Source of the DNA: an uncultured Burkholderiales bacterium
GTDB lineage: Bacteria; Pseudomonadota; Gammaproteobacteria; Burkholderiales; Burkholderiaceae_D
DNA length: 13,894 nt
Assembly (NCBI GenBank): GCA_937872165.1
Contig: CALMOR010000217.1
Span: 8,414 to 22,307 of the forward strand
Reading direction: 5' to 3'
Under the pieces are notes generated by a model, which saw only the letters and a list, made by a program, of their open reading frames with translations, was not told the DNA's origin and searched no databases. Each line of letters opens with the position of its first letter. Position 1 is the first letter of the stretch. The position numbers were made by a program, and so were the translations under genes. Shown one piece after another: positions 7,677 to 13,824 of the stretch.

Positions 7677-9092
7677 TCAGAGCGAGTAGTACATGTCGAA
7701 CTCGACCGGGTGCGTCGTCATGCGGAAGCGCGTGACCTCCTCGAGCTTGAGGTCCATGTACGCGTCGATCATCCCGTCGGTGAAGACGCCGCCCTTGGTC
7801 AGGAAGCCGCGGTCCTTGTCGAGATGCTCGAGCGCCTGGTCGAGGCTCGAACACACCGTCGGGATCTTCGCGTCCTCTTCGGGCGGCAGGTCGTAGAGGT
7901 TCTTGTCGGCCGCCTCGCCCGGATGGATCTTGTTCTCGACGCCGTCGAGTCCGGCCATCAGCAGCGCCGAGAAGGCGAGATAGGGATTGGCGGTCGGGTC
8001 CGGAAAGCGGACCTCGATGCGACGCGCCTTCGGGCTCTGCACGTACGGGATGCGGATCGAGGCCGAACGGTTGCGGGCCGAGTAGGCCAGCTTCACCGGC
8101 GCCTCGAAGCCGGGCACCAGGCGCTTGTACGAGTTGGTGCCGGGGTTGGTGATCGCGTTGAGGGCGCGCGCGTGCTTGATGATGCCGCCGATGTAATAGA
8201 GCGCGAACTCGGAGAGTCCGGCATATCCGTCGCCCGCGAAGAGGTTGGTGCCGCCCTTCCACACCGACTGGTGGACGTGCATCCCCGACCCGTTGTCGCC
8301 GACGATCGGCTTCGGCATGAAGGTCGCCGTCTTGCCGTACGAATGCGCGACGTTGAGGATCACGTACTTCATCTTCTGGATCCAGTCGGCGCGCTCGACC
8401 AGCGTCGAGAACTTGGTGCCGATCTCGCACTGGCCGGCGCCGGCGACCTCGTGGTGATGCACTTCGACCGGCACGCCGATGGCTTCGAGGATCAGGCACA
8501 TCTCCGAGCGCATGTCCTGCAGCGAATCGACCGGCGGCACCGGGAAGTAGCCGCCCTTCACCGCGGGACGATGGGCGAGGTTGCCGCCCTCGATCTTGAG
8601 ACCGGTGGACCACGACGCTTCTTCCGAGTCGACCTTGACGAAGCAGCCGGACATGTCGACGCCCCAGCGCACCTGATCGAAGACGAAGAACTCGGGCTCG
8701 GGACCGAAGTACGCGGCGTCGCCGATGCCCGACGACTTGAGGTAGGCCTCGGCCCGCTTCGCGAGCGAGCGCGGGTCGCGCTCGTAGCCCTTGCCGTCGG
8801 ACGGCTCGATGACGTCGCAGCTGATGCAGATCGTCGTCTCTTCGCGGAACGGATCGATGAAGGCCGAGTTCGGGTCCGGGTACAGCAGCATGTCGGACGC
8901 CTCGATGCCCTTCCATCCGGCGACCGACGAGCCGTCGAACGCATGGCCGTCGTCGAACTTCTCCTGACCGAATTGCGAGACGGGGACCGAGACGTGCTGT
9001 TCCTTCCCTTTGGTATCGGTGAAACGGAAGTCGACGAACTTCGCTTCGTTGTCCTTGACCATCTTCAACACGTCTGACGCGGTCATGCTCAT
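7677..9092 (-). CDS. glnA: Glutamine synthetase, type I
   Basis: A 471-residue GSI that makes glutamine from glutamate, ammonia and ATP in the cytosol as a dodecamer. Hallmarks seen are FDGSSVAGW near the N-terminus, the metal/glutamate site GPEPEFFVFD, the ATP-site NGSGMHVHQS, the Arg-rich ARNRSASIRIPY, and the adenylylation site NLYDLPPEE with Tyr400 (Tyr397 in E. coli numbering), so it is probably controlled by GlnE adenylylation (GSI-beta). The start at 9092 is decided by AGGAG at 9101-9105, eight bases away; a second ATG two codons later (MTAS) is less likely. The open frame continues upstream to 9206 but that would start inside the sigma-54 promoter. It is the first gene of the nitrogen-control cluster. 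Nothing is missing. Confidence 0.97.
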   Translation of the reverse strand: MSMTASDVLKMVKDNEAKFVDFRFTDTKGKEQHVSVPVSQFGQEKFDDGHAFDGSSVAGWKGIEASDMLLYPDPNSAFIDPFREETTICISCDVIEPSDGKGYERDPRSLAKRAEAYLKSSGIGDAAYFGPEPEFFVFDQVRWGVDMSGCFVKVDSEEASWSTGLKIEGGNLAHRPAVKGGYFPVPPVDSLQDMRSEMCLILEAIGVPVEVHHHEVAGAGQCEIGTKFSTLVERADWIQKMKYVILNVAHSYGKTATFMPKPIVGDNGSGMHVHQSVWKGGTNLFAGDGYAGLSEFALYYIGGIIKHARALNAITNPGTNSYKRLVPGFEAPVKLAYSARNRSASIRIPYVQSPKARRIEVRFPDPTANPYLAFSALLMAGLDGVENKIHPGEAADKNLYDLPPEEDAKIPTVCSSLDQALEHLDKDRGFLTKGGVFTDGMIDAYMDLKLEEVTRFRMTTHPVEFDMYYSL

Positions 9093-9128
9093 CGACAACT
9101 CTCCTGGATCGGTTTCAAAGGGAACGAG

Positions 9129-9144
9129 GCAGGCTCGAACCTGC
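9129..9144 (-). other. Stem-loop in glnA leader, resembling a tRNA T-arm
   Basis: GCAGG at 9129-9133 and CCTGC at 9140-9144 are perfect inverted repeats around six bases. On the transcribed strand this reads GCAGGTTCGAGCCTGC, which has the shape and loop sequence (TTCGAG) of a tRNA T-arm. No other tRNA arms or acceptor-stem partner can be found beside it, so I treat it as a leader hairpin only. It lies about 24 bases upstream of the glnA Shine-Dalgarno. Function unknown. Confidence 0.4.
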
Positions 9145-9157
9145 GAACGAGAATGGC

Positions 9158-9184
9158 GCGGCCGCAGGGCAGGGTCGCGGCCGC
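9158..9184 (-). other. Inverted pair of GCGGCCGC octamers at the glnA transcript 5' end
   Basis: Two copies of the self-complementary octamer GCGGCCGC lie at 9158-9165 and 9177-9184, separated by 11 bases. In RNA they can pair to an eight-base-pair G+C hairpin. The upstream copy coincides with the start point predicted from the sigma-54 promoter (about 12 bases past its GC element, near 9184), so the hairpin would cap the 5' end of the glnA message and could protect it from decay. The pairing is clear; its role is inferred. Confidence 0.4.
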
Positions 9185-9195
9185 CCAAAAAGATA

Positions 9196-9210
9196 GCACC
9201 TTCCATGCCA
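9196..9210 (-). promoter_or_regulatory. Sigma-54 (-24/-12) promoter of glnA
   Basis: On the minus strand TGGCATGGAAGGTGC matches the RpoN consensus TGGCAC-N5-TTGC, with the invariant GG and GC exactly ten bases apart. It is followed by an A/T-rich stretch (TATCTTTTT), which suits open-complex formation. The expected start point is near 9184, giving a leader of roughly 90 bases to the glnA ATG. Position, gene and co-encoded NtrC all support nitrogen-regulated transcription. No perfect NtrC palindrome (GCACC-N5-GGTGC) was found upstream, though GGTGCG elements recur at 9309-9382. Confidence 0.75.
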
Positions 9211-9330
9211 TCGGCACCCGGACAGGGCTTCGGCGATGTCTCCGTCGAAGGCGCCGATCGCGGCGCAGGCGCGCGTCCGTCCCGCTCGATTCACCAGCGG
9301 AGTGCCGTGGTGCGCTCGACGCCAGCGATT

Positions 9331-9382
9331 GGTGCGGGCGACCGGTGCGGGTGGCCGGTGCGGGAGACCGGTGCGGGAGACC
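9331..9382. repeat. Four tandem 13-bp repeats, unit GGTGCGGGNGRCC
   Basis: Four head-to-tail 13-bp units begin at 9331, 9344, 9357 and 9370. The last two are identical, and the first two differ from them at one and two positions. The array starts three bases after the hemW stop codon (minus strand) and ends upstream of glnA, lying about 147-198 bases upstream of the inferred glnA start point. Each unit carries GGTGC, half of the NtrC consensus, and another GGTGCG lies at 9309-9314. It may be a recent slippage minisatellite or a regulatory array; the sequence alone does not decide. The array does not alter any coding region. Confidence 0.85.
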
Positions 9383-9385
9383 GGC

Positions 9386-10642
9386 TCATCGTCCCGTCGT
9401 CGGGGGCGGCGTCGTCGCGAGGAACTGCTCCTGCAGATCGTTGAGGAAGCGGAGGCCCAGCGGACTCGGGCGGATCCGCAACGCGTCGCGGACCAGGAGC
9501 CCTCGCGCCTCGGCGCGAGCGAGCGGCCCTTCGATGCGCGCGAGCGACAGCCCGGTCCGCTCGCTGAATCGTGTCGCAGGCACGCCCGCGACCAGCCGCA
9601 TCGCGTTCAACATGAACTCGAACGGCAGCGCGTCGAGGCCGACCTCGTGCTCGTCGTAGGCGGCGCCATCGCTCGCCGCGCGATCGAGGTAGAGGTCGGG
9701 GCTGCGGAGCCGCGTCTGCCGCACGATGCGATCGGGGAACGAGATCTTCGCGTGGGCTCCGGCGCCGATGCCGAGATAGTCGCCGAAGTTCCAGTAATTG
9801 ACGTTGTGCCGCGACTCGCGACCCGCTCGCGCATAGGCCGAGACCTCGTAGCGCCGCCAACCGCCGCGTTCGACCTCGTCGGCGATGGCGACGTCGATCG
9901 CATCGGCCACGTCTTCGTCGGGAAGCCGCGGCGGGTACTTCGCGAACAGGGTGTTCGGCTCCAGCGTGAGCTGGTACAGCGAAAGATGCGGCGGCGCCCA
10001 GGCGCGCGCGATCGCGACGTCGCGCCCGGCGTCGACCGCGCTCTGTCCGGGCAGCCCGTACATCAGGTCGAGGTTCACGTTGTCGAAGTGCGCGAGCGCG
10101 ATCTCCACCGCGTCGCGCGCCTCGCGACCATCGTGGATGCGGCCGAGCGCCGCGAGGAAGCGGTCGTCGAAGCTCTGGATGCCGAGCGACAGGCGATTGA
10201 TGCCGAGCGCGCGATAGTCGGCGAAGCGCCCGGCCTCGACCGTGCCCGGGTTGGCTTCGAGCGTGACCTCGGCATCGGCCTCGAGGACGAGGCGCGCACG
10301 GACCTCCGACAGCAACCGGTCGATCGCCGCCGGCGAGATCAGGCTCGGCGTGCCACCGCCGATGAAGACCGCATGAACGCGTCGACCCCACACCTGCGGC
10401 ACGACGCGGTCGAGATCCGACACGAGCGCGTCGACATAGGCCCCCTCGGGGATCGTCGACGGGCCGCCCCGGCGTTCGTGCGAGTTGAAGTCGCAATAGG
10501 GGCACTTCTTCACGCACCACGGGAAGTGGATGTAGAGCGTCAACGGCGGCAACGCGACGAGCCGCGTGCGGTGCTCCTGCGAAGCACTCCCGCCGCTCGG
10601 CCGCGCGAGCGGGCGTGCGTCGACCGGAACGATGGGGATCAT
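9386..10642 (-). CDS. hemW: HemW radical-SAM heme chaperone (HemN-like)
   Basis: A 418-residue radical S-adenosylmethionine protein. The cluster motif CVKKCPYCDF (Cys43, Cys47, Cys50) follows YIHFPWC, and the SAM-binding GGGTPS is at 95-100. The CDFNSH that follows the last Cys marks HemW, which binds and delivers heme; true HemN carries CGCNK here. The HemN C-terminal domain follows, with WNFGDYLGIGAGAHAKIS and a tail ending before the 13-bp repeat. The start overlaps the rdgB stop as ATGA (10639-10642), so the pair is coupled. The N-terminus has about 33 residues before the radical-SAM core, rich in Arg/Pro/Ser, a modest extension. Many databases still label such genes coproporphyrinogen III dehydrogenase, which is probably wrong here. 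Confidence 0.93.
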   Translation of the reverse strand: MIPIVPVDARPLARPSGGSASQEHRTRLVALPPLTLYIHFPWCVKKCPYCDFNSHERRGGPSTIPEGAYVDALVSDLDRVVPQVWGRRVHAVFIGGGTPSLISPAAIDRLLSEVRARLVLEADAEVTLEANPGTVEAGRFADYRALGINRLSLGIQSFDDRFLAALGRIHDGREARDAVEIALAHFDNVNLDLMYGLPGQSAVDAGRDVAIARAWAPPHLSLYQLTLEPNTLFAKYPPRLPDEDVADAIDVAIADEVERGGWRRYEVSAYARAGRESRHNVNYWNFGDYLGIGAGAHAKISFPDRIVRQTRLRSPDLYLDRAASDGAAYDEHEVGLDALPFEFMLNAMRLVAGVPATRFSERTGLSLARIEGPLARAEARGLLVRDALRIRPSPLGLRFLNDLQEQFLATTPPPTTGR

Positions 10643-11265
10643 CGCGAAGCGACCACGCCGCGTTCGGCCAGGCCGTCGACGAGGCGACCGAGCGCGATCG
10701 CGCGATGGCTGACGCGGTTCTTCGTCGCGACGTCGAGTTCGGCCGCGGTCGCGCCGAGCGACGGCACGAGGAAGTGCGCGTCGTAGCCGAAGCCGCCGCT
10801 GCCGCGCGGCGCGGCGACGACGAGCCCCGACCAGCGCCCGGTCGCGATCACCGGCTCGGGGTCGCTCGCATGCGAGACGAACACGAGCACGCAGACGTAA
10901 TGCGCTTCGCGCCGGTCCTCTCCCGAGAGCACAGCCACGAGCTTCGCGTTGTTGCGTCGGTCCTGGCCTTCGCGTCCGCCGCCGTCGTCGATCGCTTCGG
11001 CATAGCGCGCGGAGCGGACGCCGGGCGCGCCGTCGAGGGCGTCGACGCAGAGGCCCGAGTCGTCGGCCAGCGCCGGCAGTCCCGATGCGGCGCTCGCATG
11101 GCGGGCCTTCGCGAGCGCGTTCTCGACGAAGGTCCGGTGAGGCTCGGCGGCCTCGTCGATGCCGAGCGCGGCCTGCGCGACGACGTCGAAGCCGTGAGGC
11201 GCGAGCAGCGCGGCGAACTCGCGGAGCTTGCCGGCGTTGTTGGAGGCGAGGACGAGGCGGGACAT
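10639..11265 (-). CDS. rdgB: RdgB/HAM1 dITP/XTP pyrophosphatase
   Basis: A 208-residue nucleoside triphosphatase that hydrolyses dITP, XTP and related deaminated purine nucleotides to monophosphates, keeping them out of DNA. Family motifs: SNNAGKLREF (8-17) at the N-terminus, TFVENALAKAR (45-55), ADDSGLCVDAL (67-77), PGVRSARYA, GGFGYD and the C-terminal VSHRAIAL. MSRLVLASNN is the expected N-terminus; the frame extends only 13 codons further, without similarity. It is the first gene of a two-gene unit with hemW (ATGA overlap). There is no good Shine-Dalgarno. A GATAAT on the minus strand at 11285-11290 could be a -10 element, giving a leader of about a dozen bases, but no -35 is evident. Confidence 0.94.
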   Translation of the reverse strand: MSRLVLASNNAGKLREFAALLAPHGFDVVAQAALGIDEAAEPHRTFVENALAKARHASAASGLPALADDSGLCVDALDGAPGVRSARYAEAIDDGGGREGQDRRNNAKLVAVLSGEDRREAHYVCVLVFVSHASDPEPVIATGRWSGLVVAAPRGSGGFGYDAHFLVPSLGATAAELDVATKNRVSHRAIALGRLVDGLAERGVVASR

Positions 11266-11377
11266 GGCGACGCAGAATCGCGTGATTATCCCCGCGTCGG
11301 CCACTTGCCCGCGCGTTGCCCGCGAAGTCCCTTATGCTTCGACGCCACGTCCGCCGCGGCTCATCCGTAGAGACCTC

Positions 11378-12052
11378 ATGATCGTCGTCCACCACCTCAA
11401 CAACTCCCGTTCGCAACGCGTGCTGTGGCTGCTCGAAGAGCTGCGGCTGCCTTACGAGGTCAAGCGCTATCGGCGCGACGCGAAGACGATGCTCGCACCG
11501 CCGGAGCTTGAGAAGGTGCATCCGCTCGGCAAGTCGCCGGTCGTCACCGACGGCGACGTGACGGTCGCGGAGTCCGGTGCCATCGTCGAGTACCTGCTCG
11601 ACACCTACGACCCCGAGGCTCGCCTGCGCCCGCTCGCCGGTACCGCCGATCGCCGGCGCTTCACGTACTGGCTGCACTACGCCGAAGGCTCGGCGATGCC
11701 GCCGCTGCTGCTGAGCCTCGTCTTCGGCCGGCTTCCGAAGAGTCCGATGCCGTTCTTCGTCAAGCCGATCGTGAAGGGTGTCGCCGACAAGGCACGGCAG
11801 GGCTTCATCGAGCCGCAACTGCGCACCCACCTCGCGTTCGTCGAGGGCGAGATGGCCGGACGCGAATGGTTCGTCGGCGACACGTTCGGCGCGGCCGACA
11901 TCCAGATGAGCTTCTCGCTCGAAGCGTTCGCGGCACGCGGTGGGCTCGACGCGTCGAAGCCGGCGCTCTGGTCGTGGCTGCAGCGAATCCATGCGCGACC
12001 CGCGTATCGGAAGGCGATCGAAGTCGGCGGTCCCTACGAGCTGATGCGTTGA
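11378..12052 (+). CDS. Glutathione S-transferase family protein
   Basis: A 224-residue cytosolic two-domain GST-like protein. The thioredoxin-like N-domain (about 1-80) shows NNSRSQRVLWLLEEL, HPLGKSPVV with the cis-Pro54, and the glutathione gamma-glutamyl-binding pair Glu65-Ser66 in VAESGAIVEYL. The helical C-domain ends with ALWSWLQRIHARPAYRKA, the usual family tail. Ser10 or a nearby residue is the candidate activator of glutathione, and there is no conserved N-terminal Tyr or Cys. The substrate is not predictable. The ATG is 11378; the frame opens further upstream but there is no homology there, and the 112-base gap from rdgB carries only a weak TATGCT at 11333-11338 as a possible -10. 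It stands alone, divergent from rdgB and convergent with plsY. Confidence 0.9.
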   Translation: MIVVHHLNNSRSQRVLWLLEELRLPYEVKRYRRDAKTMLAPPELEKVHPLGKSPVVTDGDVTVAESGAIVEYLLDTYDPEARLRPLAGTADRRRFTYWLHYAEGSAMPPLLLSLVFGRLPKSPMPFFVKPIVKGVADKARQGFIEPQLRTHLAFVEGEMAGREWFVGDTFGAADIQMSFSLEAFAARGGLDASKPALWSWLQRIHARPAYRKAIEVGGPYELMR

Positions 12053-12067
12053 GCGCCGGTCAGCGCA
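12045..12067. terminator. Candidate bidirectional hairpin between convergent gst and plsY
   Basis: TGCGTTGA (12045-12052) can pair with TCAGCGCA (12060-12067) around a seven-base loop, with one G-U-type pair. The two arms contain the stop codons of the two convergent genes. There is no clear U tract on either side, so termination by it is doubtful; it may only limit read-through. Confidence 0.25.
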
Positions 12068-12692
12068 CGACGCGCGCGTCCTTCTTCGAACCGATGCGGC
12101 TCTCGGTGCCGGCGATCAGGCTCGAGATGTTGCGGCGATGCCGGTACACGATCCACGCGGCCATCGCGGCGATCGCGCCCGCCTGGACGTCGAAGCCGAC
12201 CAGCAACGCGTAGTAGAACGGCGCGAAGACCGCGGCCGCCAGCGCGGCGAGCGACGAGTAGCGGAAGAAGAAGACGACCACGAGCCACGTCGTCGCGGTC
12301 GCGAGGCCGAGCCACCATGCGAGCGCGAGCAACACGCCGAACGCGGTCGCGACCCCCTTGCCGCCCTTGAAAGCGAAGAACACCGGATAGAGATGGCCGA
12401 GGAACACCGCGAGCGCGACCAGCGCGACGCCGGCGTCCTCGATGCCGTACGAGGGGCCGAACGTGCGCACGAGCCAAACCGCGATCCAGCCCTTGAATGC
12501 GTCGAGCGACAACGTCGCCGCGGCCGCGCCCTTGTGCCCGCTGCGCAGCACGTTGGTCGCGCCGGGGTTCCTCGAACCGAAGCTGCGCGGATCGGCGATG
12601 CCGACGAAGCGACTGACGACGATCGCGAACGAGACCGAGCCGAGCAGATAGGCGAGCACGACCGCGACGGCCGTCGCGACGATGGCGTTCAT
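12060..12692 (-). CDS. plsY: PlsY acyl-phosphate glycerol-3-phosphate acyltransferase
   Basis: A 210-residue inner-membrane enzyme that transfers the acyl group from acyl-phosphate (made by PlsX) to glycerol-3-phosphate, the first step of phospholipid synthesis. The three cytoplasmic motifs are visible: GSVSFAIVVSR after the first membrane segment, FGSRNPGATNVLR with SGHKGAAAATLSLDAFKG, and LGHLYPVFFAFKGGKGVAT. The rest is hydrophobic, forming about five membrane helices (for example VALVALAVFLGHLYPVFF, GLATATTWLVVVFFF). The C-terminus ends in basic residues SRIGSKKDARVVR. The start at MNAIVATAVAVV gives the usual short N-terminus; it is seven bases downstream of the ybaK stop, so the two are co-transcribed. 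It is convergent with gst, seven bases apart. Confidence 0.96.
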   Translation of the reverse strand: MNAIVATAVAVVLAYLLGSVSFAIVVSRFVGIADPRSFGSRNPGATNVLRSGHKGAAAATLSLDAFKGWIAVWLVRTFGPSYGIEDAGVALVALAVFLGHLYPVFFAFKGGKGVATAFGVLLALAWWLGLATATTWLVVVFFFRYSSLAALAAAVFAPFYYALLVGFDVQAGAIAAMAAWIVYRHRRNISSLIAGTESRIGSKKDARVVR

Positions 12693-12699
12693 CGAGGCG

Positions 12700-13197
12700 T
12701 CATTCCGGACCGGTCGACGCGCAATGCACCGGCACCGCGGCCAGTGCATCGACCAGCACGCGCGGCGCGAGGCCGACCAGATAACCGCGGCGGCCGCCGT
12801 TGATGTAGATCGACGGCAGGTCGAGGACCGTCGCCTCGACGTAGGTCCGCATCGCGCGCTTCACGCCGAACGGAGACGTGCCGCCGATCCGGTAGCCGCT
12901 GTGCCGCTGTGCGACCTCGGGCTTGCACGGCGCGATGCGCTTGACGCCGATCTCGCGCGCGAGCGACCTGGTGGACACGATGCGGTCGCCGTGCATCAGC
13001 ACGATCAGCGGCGTGGTGCTGTCGTCCTCCATCACGAGCGTCTTCACGACCGCGTGTTCGTCGACGCCGAGCTCGCGCGCCGACACGGTCGTGCCGCCGT
13101 GTTCCTCGTAGACGTAGGGGTGTTCGCTGAATGCGATGCGGCGCTCGCGCAACCAGCGCGTCGCCGGCGTTTCGGAAACGTGCACGCTCTTCGACAT
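12700..13197 (-). CDS. ybaK: YbaK/EbsC aminoacyl-tRNA deacylase (Cys-tRNA(Pro) type)
   Basis: A 165-residue trans-editing protein that hydrolyses Cys mischarged on tRNA(Pro), or related mis-acylated tRNAs, after ProRS release. Seen: an N-terminal TPATRWLRERRIAF, EEHGGTTVSARELGVD, the catalytic-lysine segment HAVVKTLVM (Lys52, equivalent to E. coli YbaK Lys46), GDRIVSTRSLA and the GGTSPFG loop of YbaK proteins. Two starts are possible, 13197 (MSKSVH) and 13206 (MPAMSK); I prefer the first. A TATAAT at 13205-13210 on the minus strand ends seven bases before this ATG, which puts the transcript start on or next to it, so the mRNA may be leaderless. There is no Shine-Dalgarno for either start. It is followed by plsY, seven bases downstream. 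Confidence 0.9.
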   Translation of the reverse strand: MSKSVHVSETPATRWLRERRIAFSEHPYVYEEHGGTTVSARELGVDEHAVVKTLVMEDDSTTPLIVLMHGDRIVSTRSLAREIGVKRIAPCKPEVAQRHSGYRIGGTSPFGVKRAMRTYVEATVLDLPSIYINGGRRGYLVGLAPRVLVDALAAVPVHCASTGPE

Positions 13198-13805
13198 GGC
13201 AGGCATTATATTGGTCGCCTCCGTTCCGATCGGCCTCGACATCCGTGCGCCTCTCGCCACCTTCTTCCTTCTGCTCACGATGACTCTCTCCACCCACGCG
13301 GGCGAACGCGCCATCGACAAGGAGGTGCTGGTCGACGCGTCGATCGATCGGGTCCGGGCGGCGCGGCCACACGTGAAGGGATCGTCGGCTTCTTCGCGCC
13401 CGACGCCGAGATCGACGCACGCGTCGATGGAGCATTCCACATCTTCATCGACCCTTCGCCGCACCGGGCATGAAGGGCGCCGACACGATGCGCTTCCTCG
13501 CCATCCAGCCGAAGACGATGCCGGGATTCGACCGGAACGCACCTTCTTCGCTGCCCGCGGCCCGTCGGCAACGGGCCGTCGTCATCCTGTGCTTCGAGGC
13601 GCTCGGCGACCGGACCCGCGTGACGCTGCGTCAGGTGGGCCGGAGCGACCCGGCGGGTGTCGACGGCGCCGAGCGGGACGCGAGCCGCCGCCATTTCGAC
13701 CGCGCCTCGGACACCGTCCTCGGCAACCCCCGGCGGCGCTATGCGGCCGACGGCGAGCCGAGGGACTGGACCGGGTGGCTCGAACGGATGAAGGGATCCG
13801 ACTAG
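13196..13805 (+). pseudogene. Decayed secreted SRPBCC (AHSA1-like) gene, two frameshifts
   Basis: The remains of a ligand-binding SRPBCC-fold protein split over three frames. Frame 1 (from ATG 13196 or TTG 13211) gives a signal-peptide-like run (ATFFLLLTMTLSTHAGERA) and the domain start IDKEVLVDASIDRV. At about 13366 one base is missing, moving to EGIVGFFAPDAEIDARV in another frame; a second missing base near 13454 moves to MKGADTMRFLAIQPKTM and onward to DWTGWLERMK, stop at 13803-13805. In the family as I recall it, Trp sits in VWxAW, FDWNAP, GW, EWD and RAW; here all are Arg (CGG) or Ser, and two conserved Leu are Pro. DWTGW is intact. I infer a pseudogene; sequencing error is the main alternative. 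Its start overlaps ybaK's on the other strand. Confidence 0.7.
13205..13210 (-). promoter_or_regulatory. Perfect -10 hexamer for ybaK
   Basis: TATAAT on the minus strand, in a region otherwise poor in A and T, ends seven bases before the ybaK ATG at 13197. No clear -35 hexamer lies 16-18 bases upstream (CCGATC at 17) and there is no TGn extension. On the plus strand the overlapping TATATT (13207-13212) could serve the divergent gene in the same way. Evidence is the hexamer alone. Confidence 0.35.
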
Positions 13806-13824
13806 TCGCCTCGCGCAGCCCCCG

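Noticed and set aside
5947..7689. 580-codon open frame on the + strand
   Set aside because: Antisense to ntrB and the DUF4124 gene, low-complexity Arg/Val/Asp composition, no motif; a shadow of real genes.
7623..9077. 484-codon open frame on the + strand
   Set aside because: Antisense to glnA, whose frame carries all family motifs.
9115..9150. tRNA gene or tRNA fragment at the T-arm-like stem
   Set aside because: No acceptor, D or anticodon arm can be built around it, and no CCA-type end follows; kept only as a leader hairpin.
9177..9184. GCGGCCGC octamers as cloning-vector remnants
   Set aside because: They lie in native-looking leader sequence with no linker or vector sequence around them, and such octamers are frequent by chance at this G+C content.
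9093..9206. N-terminal extension of glnA from ATG at 9206
   Set aside because: That ATG lies inside the sigma-54 promoter and would be upstream of the transcript start; AGGAG sits properly before 9092.
9331..9382. CRISPR array
   Set aside because: Units are 13 bases, head to tail with no spacers and no cas genes nearby.
11285..11338. Sigma-70 promoters in the rdgB-gst gap
   Set aside because: GATAAT (minus) and TATGCT (plus) are the only -10-like hexamers and neither has a -35 at proper spacing; mentioned under the genes but not called.
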